Positions 53,948 through 62,861 of a stretch of 64,000 nt of DNA are shown piece after piece. The notes below the pieces were generated by a model. The model did not search any database. It worked only from the letters and a program-made list of their open reading frames with translations, and was not told the DNA's origin. The position numbers and the translations under genes are program-made. Numbering within the stretch: the stretch's first letter is position 1; the number at the start of each line of letters is the position of its first letter. Origin of the DNA: Caballeronia ptereochthonis (GTDB lineage Bacteria; Pseudomonadota; Gammaproteobacteria; Burkholderiales; Burkholderiaceae); contig NZ_FCOB02000013.1 of NCBI RefSeq assembly GCF_001545075.1, forward strand, positions 62,001 to 126,000, in the 5' to 3' direction.

Positions 53948-54751
53948 TCACGCCGGCCCCGACTTCTTCTTCGCGCTCTCGGCCCGGAATGCGGCCTCTC
54001 CTGCATCGGACACCGCGACCCATTTCTTGTCCGGCGGCGCGTTTGCAACGTAGCTATCGTGCCAGTTCCACCACTTGTACGTCGGCGTCTGCGGATAGCC
54101 TTCGGGCGAGTCCTCCCAGAGCTCCTGCCGGCCGAGCGGCGTGATGTCGAGGTAGTTCCAGGTGCTTCCCATCTGCTCGTCACCACGATTGTTGATGAAG
54201 TAGGTGCGAAACACGCGGTCGCCGTCGCGGAAGAACACGTTCGTGCCGTGCCATTCGTCCACGCCGAAGTCGGCATCGAATCGGTCCGTGATGGTGAACC
54301 AAGGGATGTCCCAGCCCATGCGTTCCTTGAGTCGCGCGATGTCCTGCTGAGGCGCACGCGAGACGAAGACCAGCGTGGTGTCGCGTGCGTTCAGATGCGC
54401 GAGATGCGCGACCTGATCCGCCACCATGGAGCAGCCCCGGCACGCATGCTCGGGCCAGCCGAACACGCCCGGTTCGTAGAACGCGCGGTAGACGATCAGC
54501 TGCCGCCGCCCGTCGAAGAGATCGAGCAGGGTGACCTTGCCCGCCGGGCCCTCGAACATGTAATCGGCCTTGACGGCCATCCACGGCATCCGGCGGCGCT
54601 CGGCGGCCAGCGCGTCGCGGGCGCGGGTATGAGCCTTCTCCTTCACGAGCAACCGCTCGCGCGCCGCCTCCCATTCTTCGGGCGGCACGACCGGCGGCGT
54701 GCGCATCGTGGTCGGTGGGGTGTTCTTTCCATTCTCGTCTGATGTAGTCAT
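53948..54751 (-). CDS. DUF899 family thioredoxin-like protein
   Basis: This 267-residue DUF899 protein reads VVPPEEWEAARERLLVKEKAHTRARDALAAERRRMPW at the start, then YMFEGPAGKVTLLDLFDGR and the cysteine region HACRGCSMVADQV. It has the thioredoxin-like strand order but an altered CxxC (CRGC). Members are widespread and unassigned, often beside SRPBCC or ArsR genes, which fits the remnant at 52735. ATG 54751 has a GGAGGTTG ribosome site. Confidence 0.9.
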   Translation of the reverse strand: MTTSDENGKNTPPTTMRTPPVVPPEEWEAARERLLVKEKAHTRARDALAAERRRMPWMAVKADYMFEGPAGKVTLLDLFDGRRQLIVYRAFYEPGVFGWPEHACRGCSMVADQVAHLAHLNARDTTLVFVSRAPQQDIARLKERMGWDIPWFTITDRFDADFGVDEWHGTNVFFRDGDRVFRTYFINNRGDEQMGSTWNYLDITPLGRQELWEDSPEGYPQTPTYKWWNWHDSYVANAPPDKKWVAVSDAGEAAFRAESAKKKSGPA

Positions 54752-54922
54752 GGCTTGTGCAACCTCCTGAGTGGGGCAAATTTGCGCGCATCGTGACCGA
54801 AGCGCGATTCCATTCGCTGCTCTTGTTCGTCGTTTGCCTTGAGACAGTCTGGACCCGGAACCCGGAACGATGGGAGTAACAAGTGTGGCGGTATTTCGCT
54901 CGAGCCGCTGGCGAGCCGCGGT

Positions 54923-55477
54923 TCATGAAGCGTGCGTGTTTCCGGACGACGCCGAACTCACGTCGCCGACGTCCAGCAGCCCGCTGCACGCGGTCATCGT
55001 GCGCCAGTACGTGACGAAGCGTCCGGCGAACATGCCCGCGACGGCGCCGGACACGGCGGCATCGATCAACACGTAGGTCGTGAGCAGCGCTGCGTTGGTC
55101 TCGGTCGCCATCTGGAAGCCGAGCCAGAATTTGGCGACGAACGTGAGGGCGATCAGCAGCAGGGGCACCACGGACCCTGGCAGCATGACGGTGCGAGCAA
55201 CCGGGTCGACGATGAAACGGGTTCGGTTCGCGGTGAAGACGCCGCCCGCGATGCCCCCGCACAGCCCGACGATCCATGCCGACGCGGCGGTCCAGCCCGC
55301 GAGCGGCTCGGAGACCAGATGCGCGATTCCCATGCCCGCGAAAATCACCGGAACGATGGCGAGCTTCGAAAGCGGCGACGTGCTGCCCTGCAACGCGGTG
55401 AACCCGCGATAGGCCAGGAAGACGAGCAGCAAGCCGACCCAGGTTGGCGTGCCCTGAATGATTGCGACTGGCGACAT
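54923..55477 (-). CDS. Membrane protein of unknown function
   Basis: The 184-residue protein has four to five hydrophobic segments, beginning MSPVAIIQGTPTWVGLLLVFLAYRGF. The charged loop NRTRFIVDPVARTV separates the halves. ATG 55477 is preceded by GAAGGAGACC; the longer frame to 55525 was rejected. I do not recognise the family with certainty. It is upstream of DUF899 on the same strand, but the 170-bp gap argues against one transcript. Confidence 0.8.
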   Translation of the reverse strand: MSPVAIIQGTPTWVGLLLVFLAYRGFTALQGSTSPLSKLAIVPVIFAGMGIAHLVSEPLAGWTAASAWIVGLCGGIAGGVFTANRTRFIVDPVARTVMLPGSVVPLLLIALTFVAKFWLGFQMATETNAALLTTYVLIDAAVSGAVAGMFAGRFVTYWRTMTACSGLLDVGDVSSASSGNTHAS

Positions 55478-55872
55478 GACGGTCTCCTTCGAATTGGAAG
55501 TTTCGCGCGCATCATGACGCCCCACTATTAGCCGCGAATGAGCCGGCCGGCCCGGCCTGCGACGCGCAAATTAAGCGATTCCCGAATTCCGCCCGCGCGC
55601 CGGGTAAAATGCGGCGCCTGCCCGACATCGAGCCGCATCGCGCGCGACCCGCGCGTCGCGGCATCCCGGGCCGGCCTCCGCCCCACGAAGGCAATCATTC
55701 GTTCCGTTTGCGCACGGTCGTTCATTCCGTGCGCAGTCGCATGCGGCGCCACGCCAATCGCCGAGGCGCCGCGAAGCCGCTTTTCGAATCCGCCGCCGCG
55801 CGCACGATCGCCCGCGCGCCACGGTTTCGCCTGAGAAACACGACACGCCACGACATTCGAGGATTGCCTTTC
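55478..55872. other. Intergenic region upstream of BASS transporter
   Basis: This stretch of about 395 bp between divergent genes has GC-rich, arginine-heavy translation in every frame and no recognisable protein. It likely holds the promoter and leader of the symporter gene at 55873. Confidence 0.4.
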
Positions 55873-56832
55873 ATGCTTGCCCGCATCACCCGCCTTTTCC
55901 CGCTCTGGGCCGTGCTGGTTTCCATCGCCGCCTACTGCTCTCCCGCTTCCGTGACGGGCATCGCGCCGCACGTCACCACGCTTCTGACGATCATCATGCT
56001 GTCGATGGGCGTGACGCTCTCCCTCGACGATTTCAGGCGCGTGTTCACGCGTCCCGCGCCGGTCATCGCGGGAATCGTTCTGCATTACCTCGTGATGCCG
56101 CTCGCCGCATGGGCGATCGCGAAGGCCCTGCGCATGCCGCCGGACCTGACGGCGGGCATGGTGCTGGTGGGCAGCGTCGCGAGCGGCACGGCGTCGAACG
56201 TGATGATCTATCTCGCACGCGGCGACGTCGCACTGTCGGTCACGATCAGCGCGCTGTCGACGCTCGTCGGCGTGTTCGCGACGCCGCTGCTCACGCGCCT
56301 GTACGTCGATGCGTCGATCGCGGTCGATGTGCACGGCATGCTGATGAGCATCGTGCAGATCGTGGCGCTGCCGATCGTCGTCGGGCTCGTCGTGAATCAT
56401 CTGTTCGGCAAGGCCGTGCGCAGGATCGAATGGGCATTGCCGCTCGTGTCGATGGTGTCGATCCTGCTGATCATCGCCGCCGTGGTCGGCGGGACGCAGA
56501 AGAGCATCGCTTCGGTGGGGCTCGTCGTCGCGTTGGGCGTGGTGCTGCACAATGGCATCGGTCTGCTTGGCGGTTATTGGGGCGGGCGTCTGCTCGGCTT
56601 CGATGAGGCCGTCTGCCGCACGCTTGCGATCGAAGTCGGCATGCAGAATTCGGGGCTCGCGGCGACGCTCGGCAAGCTGTACTTCACGCCGATCGCGGCG
56701 CTGCCGGGGGCGTTGTTCTCCGTGTGGCACAACCTGTCGGGATCGATGCTCGCGGGGTATTGGGCGGGACGGCCCGCGAAAGGGTCGACGCGCGATGCCG
56801 ATGCGCAAGGGGTCGTTGCCCGGCAAGGGTGA
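55873..56832 (+). CDS. Bile acid:sodium symporter (BASS) family protein
   Basis: This 319-residue membrane protein with nine to ten segments begins [21 protein letters not shown] and shows the family's [23 protein letters not shown] and [24 protein letters not shown], which contain the Na+-site region, followed by [14 protein letters not shown]. Bacterial members transport organic anions including pantothenate and keto acids. ATG 55873 was chosen; the upstream open frame is not supported. A strong terminator follows. Confidence 0.92.
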   Translation: MLARITRLFPLWAVLVSIAAYCSPASVTGIAPHVTTLLTIIMLSMGVTLSLDDFRRVFTRPAPVIAGIVLHYLVMPLAAWAIAKALRMPPDLTAGMVLVGSVASGTASNVMIYLARGDVALSVTISALSTLVGVFATPLLTRLYVDASIAVDVHGMLMSIVQIVALPIVVGLVVNHLFGKAVRRIEWALPLVSMVSILLIIAAVVGGTQKSIASVGLVVALGVVLHNGIGLLGGYWGGRLLGFDEAVCRTLAIEVGMQNSGLAATLGKLYFTPIAALPGALFSVWHNLSGSMLAGYWAGRPAKGSTRDADAQGVVARQG

Positions 56833-56860
56833 GTGACCACAGCTGCCGGGTCAAAGAGAA

Positions 56861-56892
56861 AGGCGTGTCCGTTGCGGGCGCGCCTTTTTTTC
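56861..56892 (+). terminator. Rho-independent terminator after BASS gene
   Basis: An 11-bp stem (AGGCGTGTCCG with CGGGCGCGCCT, two G-U pairs) has a 3-nt loop, and its last base is the first of eight consecutive T residues at 56885-56892. Confidence 0.88.
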
Positions 56893-56909
56893 GACCGTGC
56901 GCGGCGTGG

Positions 56910-57485
56910 TCAACCCTGCTTCCCGCTCAGTCCGAGCAAGTCTCGAATCACTTCTTCCGTCTGCGCATACCGCCCTTCGCCGAAGTGGCTGTACACGACC
57001 TTGCCGTTCTGATCGATCAGATAGAGCGCGGGCCAATATTGATTGCCGTATGCATTCCACGTCGCGTACTGATTGTCCTGCGCCACCGGATACTCGATTC
57101 CATACCGCTTGATCGCCTGCTTCAGATTGCCGGTATCGCGCTCGAACGTGTATTCGGGCGTATGCACGCCGACCACGACGAGCCCCTTGTCGCGATAGCG
57201 TGCATACCAGTCCTTCACGTGGGGCAGCGTATGCGCGCAGTTGATGCAGTCGAACGTCCAGAAGTCGACGAGCACGACCTTTCCGCGCAACTGCTCGAGG
57301 TGCAATGGCGCGCTGTTGATCCACGTATCGATGCCGGCGAAGTCCGGCGCCTGCATGGCGACCTGCTGCGTCGTTTTCAGGCCGGATGAATTGCTCGTCG
57401 AGGCAAAAGCGGCAAGCGCCGCGACGGCGCCGAATGCAGCGGCCATGGCTGCGGCGACGGCAGCGACCTTGAGACGATCGAACAT
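56910..57485 (-). CDS. TlpA/thioredoxin-like exported protein
   Basis: The 191-residue protein has an N-terminal signal anchor (MFDRLKVAAVAAAMAAAFGA) and a thioredoxin-like redoxin fold with the active site Cys 80-Ile-Asn-Cys 83 (WTFDCINCAHTLPH). It then shares GVHTPE-FERDTGN and GNQYWPALYLID with the thioredoxin domain of DipZ on the opposite side of the promoter region. It likely reduces or exchanges disulfides in the periplasm. ATG 57485 has AAGGAGC. It is divergent from dipZ. Confidence 0.9.
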   Translation of the reverse strand: MFDRLKVAAVAAAMAAAFGAVAALAAFASTSNSSGLKTTQQVAMQAPDFAGIDTWINSAPLHLEQLRGKVVLVDFWTFDCINCAHTLPHVKDWYARYRDKGLVVVGVHTPEYTFERDTGNLKQAIKRYGIEYPVAQDNQYATWNAYGNQYWPALYLIDQNGKVVYSHFGEGRYAQTEEVIRDLLGLSGKQG

Positions 57486-57517
57486 GACGGATGCTCCTTT
57501 CGAGTGAGTGTTCGATC

Positions 57518-57718
57518 GTATTGAAACGTGCGGATGTATCGGGCGCGTGTCCCGGCATCGGTCGTTGTGCATCGCTTTGTATCGACGCGCCGTCCGGATA
57601 CATGGCGATACCAATCGCGCCGTTTGTATTGCCGTGTATCCGGTACCGCGACCGATACATGGCGTTGCACGACACGCCGGTTCTGAAATTCCCCCGATAC
57701 ATGAGAACGCTGAAATAC
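57518..57718. repeat. Large imperfect palindrome with six TGTATC/GATACA hexamers
   Basis: Between the divergent tlpA and dipZ starts, TGTATC occurs at 57535, 57578 and 57635, and GATACA at 57597, 57654 and 57696. They form two TGTATC-N13-GATACA pairs (57578-57602 and 57635-57659) and an outer pair TGTATCGGG (57535) / CCCGATACA (57693). All three mirror-related pairs are centred at 57618-57619. The arms are only partly alike between the hexamers, so this is an old or constrained inverted duplication or an operator array. Confidence 0.7.
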
Positions 57719-57794
57719 GGCATATGGCCTGACGTGCCGATGTCCCGGCGTTCGACGCCGGTTTGTCCCACCGCTTTCACCGGTTACCGATCTC

Positions 57795-59549
57795 ATGTCA
57801 TTCATCGTCATCGCATTTCTCGGCGGCGTGTTCACCGTCCTGAGTCCCTGCATCCTGCCGGTCGTGCCGTTCGTGTTCGCGCGCTCGGACCGGCCCTTCC
57901 TCACGGATCGTCTGCCGCTCTTCGCCGGGCTCGCGGGCACGTTCGCGCTCGTGACCGGCATCGGCGCGGCCGGTCTCGCGGGCGCGGCGCAACTGAGCCA
58001 GTACGGCCGCTGGATCGCGCTCGCCATGCTCGCGCTGTTCGGCGCGGCGCTGCTGTTTCCGTCGATCGCCGCGCGGCTCACGCTACCGCTGTCGGGACTG
58101 GCGGACCGCATCACCGCGCGCTCGCAGTCCTATGGCACGACGCGCCGCATCGCCTCGTCGATGCTGCTCGGCGCGGCGACCGGTCTCCTGTGGGCGCCGT
58201 GCGCGGGCCCGATCCTCGGCGTGATCCTCACGGGCGCGGCCTTGCATGGCGCGAACTGGCAAACGGCCGCGGCGCTCGCCGCCTATGCCGTGGGCGCCGT
58301 GAGTTCGCTCGCGGTGGCGACCGGCCTCGGCAAGCGCGCGTTCGATGCGCTCAAGCGTTCGCTCGGCTTCGGGGAGCATCTGCGTCGCGCGATGGGCGCG
58401 CTCGTGCTGCTGTCGGTGGCGGCGATTGCAACGGGATTCGACACGCGCCTGCTCGCGCACGTGCCTGGCGCGCCGACGAACGGCATCGAGGGCTGGCTCG
58501 TCGATGTGGCGAAAACGAAGCAGGCATCGCATGAAGAACGGCAGGGCGCGCGCGTCGTGCGCGTGTCGATGCCGGTCGCGCTGCCCGTTCAGGGCCGTCT
58601 GCCGTCGCTCGACGGCGCGACGGCCTGGCTCAACTCTGCGCCGCTCTCCGCCGACGCGTTGCGCGGCAAGGTCGTCGTGGTCAATTTCTGGACGTACTCG
58701 TGCATCAACTGCCTGCGCACCTTGCCGTATCTCAAGACGTGGGCTCAGCGCTATGGCAACGACGGACTCGTCGTGGTCGGCGTGCACACGCCGGAGTTCG
58801 GTTTCGAGCGCGACACCGGCAACGTGAAGCGTGCGCTGGAGAACCTGACGATTCGCTATCCCGTGGCGATCGACAACGACTACGGCATCTGGCGCGCGTT
58901 CGGCAATCAATACTGGCCGGCGTTCTATATCGTCGATGCGCAGGGGCGTGTGCGCTATCACCACTTCGGTGAAGGCGGGTATCGCGAGGCGGAGGATGCG
59001 ATCCGCCAGTTGCTCGCCGAGAACGGCAAGCCGATGATGTCCGCCGATGCGCAGCCGGTGCAGGGCAGCGGCGCGCAGGCAGCGGCCGATACGGCGGATA
59101 TCGGATCGGACGAGACGTATGTCGGTTACAGACAGGCGCAAGGCTTTGCATCGCCGCAGCGCGTAAAGCCCGATGCCGCGGAAAACTACACGCTGCCCGC
59201 GCAACTGCCGCTCAACCAATGGGCGCTCGATGGAAAGTGGAATGTCGGCGGGGAAGCGGCCGTGCCGGCTGCGTCGCGGGCGCACATCGCGTATCACTTT
59301 CATGCGCGCGATCTGCATCTCGTGCTCGGACCCACGACCGATGGCAAGCCGGTGCGGTTTCGCATCACGATCGATGGCAAGCCGCCGGGCGCGTCGCACG
59401 GCGCCGATGTCGCCGCCGATGGCAGCGGCATCGTGACGAACGCGCGGCTGTATCAACTGGTGCGTCAGAACGATGCAGTCGACGACCGCACGTTTCAGAT
59501 CGAGTTTCTCGATCCTGGCGCGCAGGTGTACAGCTTCACTTTTGGCTGA
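57795..59549 (+). CDS. dipZ: DipZ-type fusion: CcdA-like membrane domain plus thioredoxin and carbohydrate-like C-terminal domain
   Basis: The 584-residue protein has an N-terminal CcdA/DsbD-beta-like domain (about 1-240) with membrane Cys residues 19 (LSPCILP) and 136 (WAPCAGP), a thioredoxin-like domain (about 275-415) with Cys 303-Ile-Asn-Cys 306, and a C-terminal beta domain (about 440-584) common to DipZ proteins. It moves electrons from cytoplasmic thioredoxin to the periplasm. ATG 57795 ([11 protein letters not shown]) was chosen. The ribosome site is weak. The thioredoxin domain is close to the stand-alone protein at 56910. Confidence 0.92.
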   Translation: MSFIVIAFLGGVFTVLSPCILPVVPFVFARSDRPFLTDRLPLFAGLAGTFALVTGIGAAGLAGAAQLSQYGRWIALAMLALFGAALLFPSIAARLTLPLSGLADRITARSQSYGTTRRIASSMLLGAATGLLWAPCAGPILGVILTGAALHGANWQTAAALAAYAVGAVSSLAVATGLGKRAFDALKRSLGFGEHLRRAMGALVLLSVAAIATGFDTRLLAHVPGAPTNGIEGWLVDVAKTKQASHEERQGARVVRVSMPVALPVQGRLPSLDGATAWLNSAPLSADALRGKVVVVNFWTYSCINCLRTLPYLKTWAQRYGNDGLVVVGVHTPEFGFERDTGNVKRALENLTIRYPVAIDNDYGIWRAFGNQYWPAFYIVDAQGRVRYHHFGEGGYREAEDAIRQLLAENGKPMMSADAQPVQGSGAQAAADTADIGSDETYVGYRQAQGFASPQRVKPDAAENYTLPAQLPLNQWALDGKWNVGGEAAVPAASRAHIAYHFHARDLHLVLGPTTDGKPVRFRITIDGKPPGASHGADVAADGSGIVTNARLYQLVRQNDAVDDRTFQIEFLDPGAQVYSFTFG

Positions 59550-59608
59550 CCCGATCTGATTCGCTTGCTGACTTTCTGCAGCCTGCGCCGCGCCATTTTT
59601 GCGCGGCG

Positions 59609-59734
59609 GGCGCGCAGGCGAACGGCGCGGTGATGCTCGCGCTCGTGAAGCTCCGCGACACCGTCATGGGCACGTCGCTCGATGCGGGCGGGCATCTCAC
59701 GCACGGGGCGCGTCCGGCGCTTCCGGGCAAGTGG
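59609..59734 (+). pseudogene. glyA: glyA (serine hydroxymethyltransferase) internal fragment
   Basis: One frame reads [20 protein letters not shown], then [20 protein letters not shown], which matches the internal region of serine hydroxymethyltransferase (SGAQAN and GGHLTHG are hallmarks of the enzyme). Only about 42 residues remain, without the PLP lysine or the ends. It is immediately followed by a LysR remnant in another frame, so this is debris from a larger rearrangement. Confidence 0.75.
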
Positions 59735-59735
59735 C

Positions 59736-60017
59736 GATCTCGAGAGCAACGATTATCGTCTGCTCGTCGCGCAGGCCGAAGCGGGCGAGGGCACGCTGCT
59801 CGGCCGGCATCATCTCGTGCACCGTCAGGTCGAGCAGAGGAAGCTCGTCAGGCCCGTCGACGATGCGTTCGTCTTTCACGACCGTCATCACTATCTGATC
59901 ACGCATCGCAACGCGAAATCGTGGCCTGAGTATCTTCAGTTCCGGCGATGGCTCGATGAAGAAATCGGCACGATGATGCAGGGATGGCCGTCGGCGCGGG
60001 CGAAGATCGCGCAATGA
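59736..60017 (+). pseudogene. LysR-type regulator C-terminal remnant
   Basis: The frame reads [48 protein letters not shown] and [17 protein letters not shown] to a stop, the effector-domain end of a LysR regulator of the GcvA/AmpR kind. The HTH and first two thirds are missing. The start of the fragment abuts the glyA remnant. Confidence 0.65.
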
Positions 60018-60168
60018 GCGGGGGTGCGTTTGCAGACTGCCTGGCGGGTTGTCGCGGAGGACGCGAAGAACCGCTGTCACGAGGGCAGCGGTCCTTTCAT
60101 ATGCCAGACGGCAAATAAGGGAACCGAACTTCCGCTTATTCGCGGCGGCTGGTCATCTTCAACTGCTT

Positions 60169-60492
60169 TTATTGGCCGGAAACCGGTGACTTTACGCTAG
60201 GGGTCGCCAGCGTGTTGTTGCTCGTCGTGGGAGCGCTGGTGCCAGACGTCGAATTGCTGTTGGTGCTGCTCGGCAGGCCCGAGTTCGGAGCCCTGGCGGA
60301 CATGCCGCTGTCCGAGTGGGTGGCGCTTGGGCTGCCATAGCCGCCCGTTGCACCGTTCACCTGGTTTGCCGGGCTAGCCGTGCTGCCTGCGGAACCGCTG
60401 CCGCTCGAGCCTCCGGCGGCCTGTGCATAGGCGCCGCCCGACAGCGTGACTGCGGCGACGGCCGCGATTAACGTGCTGATTGCTTTGCTCAT
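60169..60492 (-). CDS. Small exported Ser/Gly-rich protein
   Basis: The 107-residue protein has a signal peptide (MSKAISTLIAAVAAVTLSGGAYA) and a mature part made almost wholly of Ser, Gly, Thr, Asn and Pro. Many Burkholderia genomes carry such small exported low-complexity proteins. AAGGGGG lies upstream of the ATG. I do not recognise a family. Confidence 0.65.
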   Translation of the reverse strand: MSKAISTLIAAVAAVTLSGGAYAQAAGGSSGSGSAGSTASPANQVNGATGGYGSPSATHSDSGMSARAPNSGLPSSTNSNSTSGTSAPTTSNNTLATPSVKSPVSGQ

Positions 60493-60822
60493 GACTCGTG
60501 CCCCCTTTATCGGACTGGAACAAGAACGCAGACGTTCGTCGCCTGCTTAATACAAGTGGCGCAATTATCGTGCCGCGCGCAGAACGATTTCCTGAAGCAG
60601 TCGCGTCAATGGTCGAAGCGGTGTGCGGTTCGCCAACCAGCGCGCCTTGGGAGAGGCCACCACGCTTCGCTTCGTGAAATTTCGCTTCATGATGGTCGTG
60701 ATAGAGTCGAGCATCATTCATCATCGCGTAGCCTTGCGTCGCCACGCATTGAACCTGGACTTGCGGATTCGACAGACCATCAACAGGGCGTGGGCGGCGT
60801 CGCCGGGGCGCAAAGTGTGGAC
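60493..60822. other. Intergenic region, no gene seen
   Basis: This region of about 330 bp between two divergent genes has frames open on the minus strand with a His/Glu/Lys-rich reading (near 60650-60745) but no family match. It may be decayed sequence plus promoters. Confidence 0.4.
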
Positions 60823-61416
60823 ATGCAGATTCCAGCGATCGTTCCGGCGCAAACCGCTCTGGTGGTCATGCATTATCAGACTGACATCCTGAAGTTATTT
60901 CCATCGGTCGCGCCGACCTTGCTCGCCAATACGCGCAGGCTGTGTGATGCGGCGCGGGCCAAGGGCATCAGCGTCTATTTCGCCAAGATCCACTTTAGCC
61001 CGGGCTATCCGGAAGTCAGTCCGTTGAACAGGAACGGGCAGGGAATCAAACGGCTTGGTCTTTTCGTCGACGACCAGATCGCGCCGGAACTCGGCCAGCA
61101 GGCCACTGAACCGCTCATCATCGCGCATCGGGCCAGCGTGTTCTTTGGTACTGGACTGCAGGCGCGGCTTGCCGGGCAGGGTATCGATACACTGCTCATG
61201 GCGGGTATTGCATCGACCGGTGTCGTGCTGTCGTCGGTTGCGTATGCGAGCGATGCGGACTTCCGCTTGTTCACTGTCAAGGATTGCTGCTACGCCCCGG
61301 ACCCGGTCGTGCACGATCATCTTTTTTCGACCGCGTTCGACTCGCGCACAACGGTGCTCTCGCTCGCTGATGCCTTGTCGTTGCTTGCCTGGCATTCGCC
61401 GGCGGCGAGATCGTGA
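60823..61416 (+). CDS. Isochorismatase-fold protein lacking the usual catalytic Cys
   Basis: The 197-residue isochorismatase-like fold has ALVVMHYQTDIL in place of the usual D-x-Q-x-D-F region (Asp kept, first Asp replaced by His) and GIASTGVVLSSVAYASDADFRL where the catalytic Cys would be, replaced by Gly/Val. Members with this GxxxSGVV motif exist and are probably not cysteine hydrolases. The start at ATG 60823 has a weak ribosome site. The last eight codons run into an SDR remnant, so the C-terminus may be artificial. Confidence 0.8.
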   Translation: MQIPAIVPAQTALVVMHYQTDILKLFPSVAPTLLANTRRLCDAARAKGISVYFAKIHFSPGYPEVSPLNRNGQGIKRLGLFVDDQIAPELGQQATEPLIIAHRASVFFGTGLQARLAGQGIDTLLMAGIASTGVVLSSVAYASDADFRLFTVKDCCYAPDPVVHDHLFSTAFDSRTTVLSLADALSLLAWHSPAARS

Positions 61417-61448
61417 CGATCGACGGCGGGATGACGCTCGGAAAATAG
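61386..61448 (+). pseudogene. SDR C-terminal remnant
   Basis: In the frame ending with the stop at 61446-61448 the sequence reads AFAGGEIVTIDGGMTLGK, the classic C-terminal end of a short-chain dehydrogenase (G-x-x-I-x-x-DGG). Only about 20 residues are present, overlapping the last codons of the isochorismatase-fold gene in another frame. Confidence 0.65.
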
Positions 61449-61475
61449 CTCGCCGTTTCATCCGGCAAAGGGCCT

Positions 61476-61502
61476 GCAACCCGCAACCCGCAACCCGCAA
61501 CC
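61476..61502. repeat. Short tandem repeat, 7-bp unit
   Basis: Nearly four copies of GCAACCC lie at 61476-61502, just beyond the stop of the DUF188 gene (minus strand). Seven-base repeats of this kind can vary in number, but the location is intergenic. Confidence 0.7.
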
Positions 61503-61505
61503 GGC

Positions 61506-61973
61506 TCACGCGGGCGGGGTTCCCGCATCGCGCCGCCGCGCCAGAAAGCGGTCGAGCTGCGCGGCGAAATTCTTGTTGTCACGCGGACTATACGGCGACG
61601 GCCCGCCCGTGGCGACTCCCGTGCTGCGCAACTGATCCATCATCGAGCGGATCGTCAGGCGCTCTTCGATATTTTCCGCGCTGAACCATTCACCGCGCGG
61701 ATCGAGAGCATGCGCGCCCTTTGCAAGCACGGCGGCTGCGAGCGGAATGTCGGCGGTGACGATCAGATCTCCCGGCCGGGTCATCTCGACGATGCGCGAA
61801 TCCGCGACATCGAAGCCCGAAGGTACCTGGATCGCGCGAATATAAGGCGACGGCGGCGTGCGCAGAAACTGGTTCGCAACGAGCGTCACGCATACCTTCA
61901 CGCGCGGTCCCGCGCGAAAGAGGATGTCCTTGACGACGCTCGGGCAGGCGTCCGCATCGACCAGAATCTGCAT
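61506..61973 (-). CDS. YaiI/YqxD family protein (DUF188)
   Basis: The 155-residue PIN-like protein of the YaiI/YqxD family begins [18 protein letters not shown], with acidic residues Asp 6 and Asp 8, and has [27 protein letters not shown] and the family's [18 protein letters not shown] near the end. It may be a nuclease, based on fold. The start lies 3 bp after the GntR stop on the same strand, so they are probably co-transcribed. Confidence 0.93.
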   Translation of the reverse strand: MQILVDADACPSVVKDILFRAGPRVKVCVTLVANQFLRTPPSPYIRAIQVPSGFDVADSRIVEMTRPGDLIVTADIPLAAAVLAKGAHALDPRGEWFSAENIEERLTIRSMMDQLRSTGVATGGPSPYSPRDNKNFAAQLDRFLARRRDAGTPPA

Positions 61974-61976
61974 GGG

Positions 61977-62681
61977 TCAGTGATCCGTCAAATAGGTCGG
62001 ATGGCTCGTGCGGATCTCGTCGATCTGACTGAGCGTGCCCGACAGATGCTTGCGCAGCGCCGCCTCCGCGGCATCGGCGTCGCCTTTCTCGATGGCATCG
62101 ACGATCTCGGTGTGATCGCGCACCACGGCCATTGTCTTGCCTTCCACCGGAAGATGCAGACGGCGCAGCCGGTCGATGTGCCCGCTCAGCCGGCGCACCA
62201 GATCCCATAGCTGCGGCACGCCCGCGGCTTCGTACATCTGCCGGTGAAAAGCGTGGTCGAGCAGCGCGAACTGCTCGACGTCCTTCGGATCGAGCAGCTC
62301 CATCTGCTCGGCGATGGTGGCGCGCAACCGCGCGATGAGCGCGGCGCTGTGCCGCTGCGCCAGCGTGCGCACGACTTCCAGTTCGATCGAGCGGCGCAGG
62401 AAGTGCGCCTGAAGCGCCGAGGCCACGCTGATCTGGCTGACGACCGTGGCGTGCTGCGGAAAGATGTCGACGAGTCCTTCCTCCCCGAGCTTCATCAGCG
62501 CGTCGCGCACCGGCGTCTGACTGAGACCGTAGCGGGTCGCGAGCTCGGTGCGCGACAGCACCGTGCCGGGCGCCAGTTCGAGCGACAGGATCATCTCGCG
62601 CAGCCTCTCGAAGACTTGCGGCGCGGCGTGGCGGGACCGGTCGAGGCGATGGACCGCGCGAGGGGAATCGACGTTTTTCAT
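61977..62681 (-). CDS. GntR family regulator, FCD subfamily
   Basis: The 234-residue regulator has the HTH PGTVLSRTELATRYGLSQTPVRDALMKL and an FCD helical domain (LDHAFHRQMYEAAG; DHTEIVDAIEKGDADAAEAALRKH). ATG 62681 was chosen at the start of the domain. It is divergent from the glucarate-dehydratase-like gene at 62862 with a 16-bp perfect palindrome between them, so it should regulate that gene. It precedes the YaiI gene by 3 bp. Confidence 0.92.
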   Translation of the reverse strand: MKNVDSPRAVHRLDRSRHAAPQVFERLREMILSLELAPGTVLSRTELATRYGLSQTPVRDALMKLGEEGLVDIFPQHATVVSQISVASALQAHFLRRSIELEVVRTLAQRHSAALIARLRATIAEQMELLDPKDVEQFALLDHAFHRQMYEAAGVPQLWDLVRRLSGHIDRLRRLHLPVEGKTMAVVRDHTEIVDAIEKGDADAAEAALRKHLSGTLSQIDEIRTSHPTYLTDH

Positions 62682-62796
62682 GTGAGGCGGAAGCGATAAG
62701 GCGGCGATGACTGAAACATTAATACTATAGCCCGTCGGAATGCCGGAGCCGCCGCGCATCGCGCCGGTGCTGACGCTAGTGGATTCCCTACTGACA

Positions 62797-62812
62797 CACT
62801 AATATATTAGTG
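62797..62812. promoter_or_regulatory. Perfect 16-bp palindrome, likely GntR operator
   Basis: CACTAATATATTAGTG is a perfect palindrome in the GntR/glucarate-dehydratase intergenic region, about 50 bp upstream of the enzyme's ATG. AT-rich palindromes of this length are typical repressor sites, here over a likely promoter. Confidence 0.7.
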
Positions 62813-62861
62813 CTTTACCATTCGTCCATCCTCGCTACTACCCATTCGCAGGAACATCGAC

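Noticed and set aside
61476..61502. Short direct repeats considered as a CRISPR-like array
   Set aside because: The units are contiguous 7-mers without spacers; it is a simple tandem repeat.
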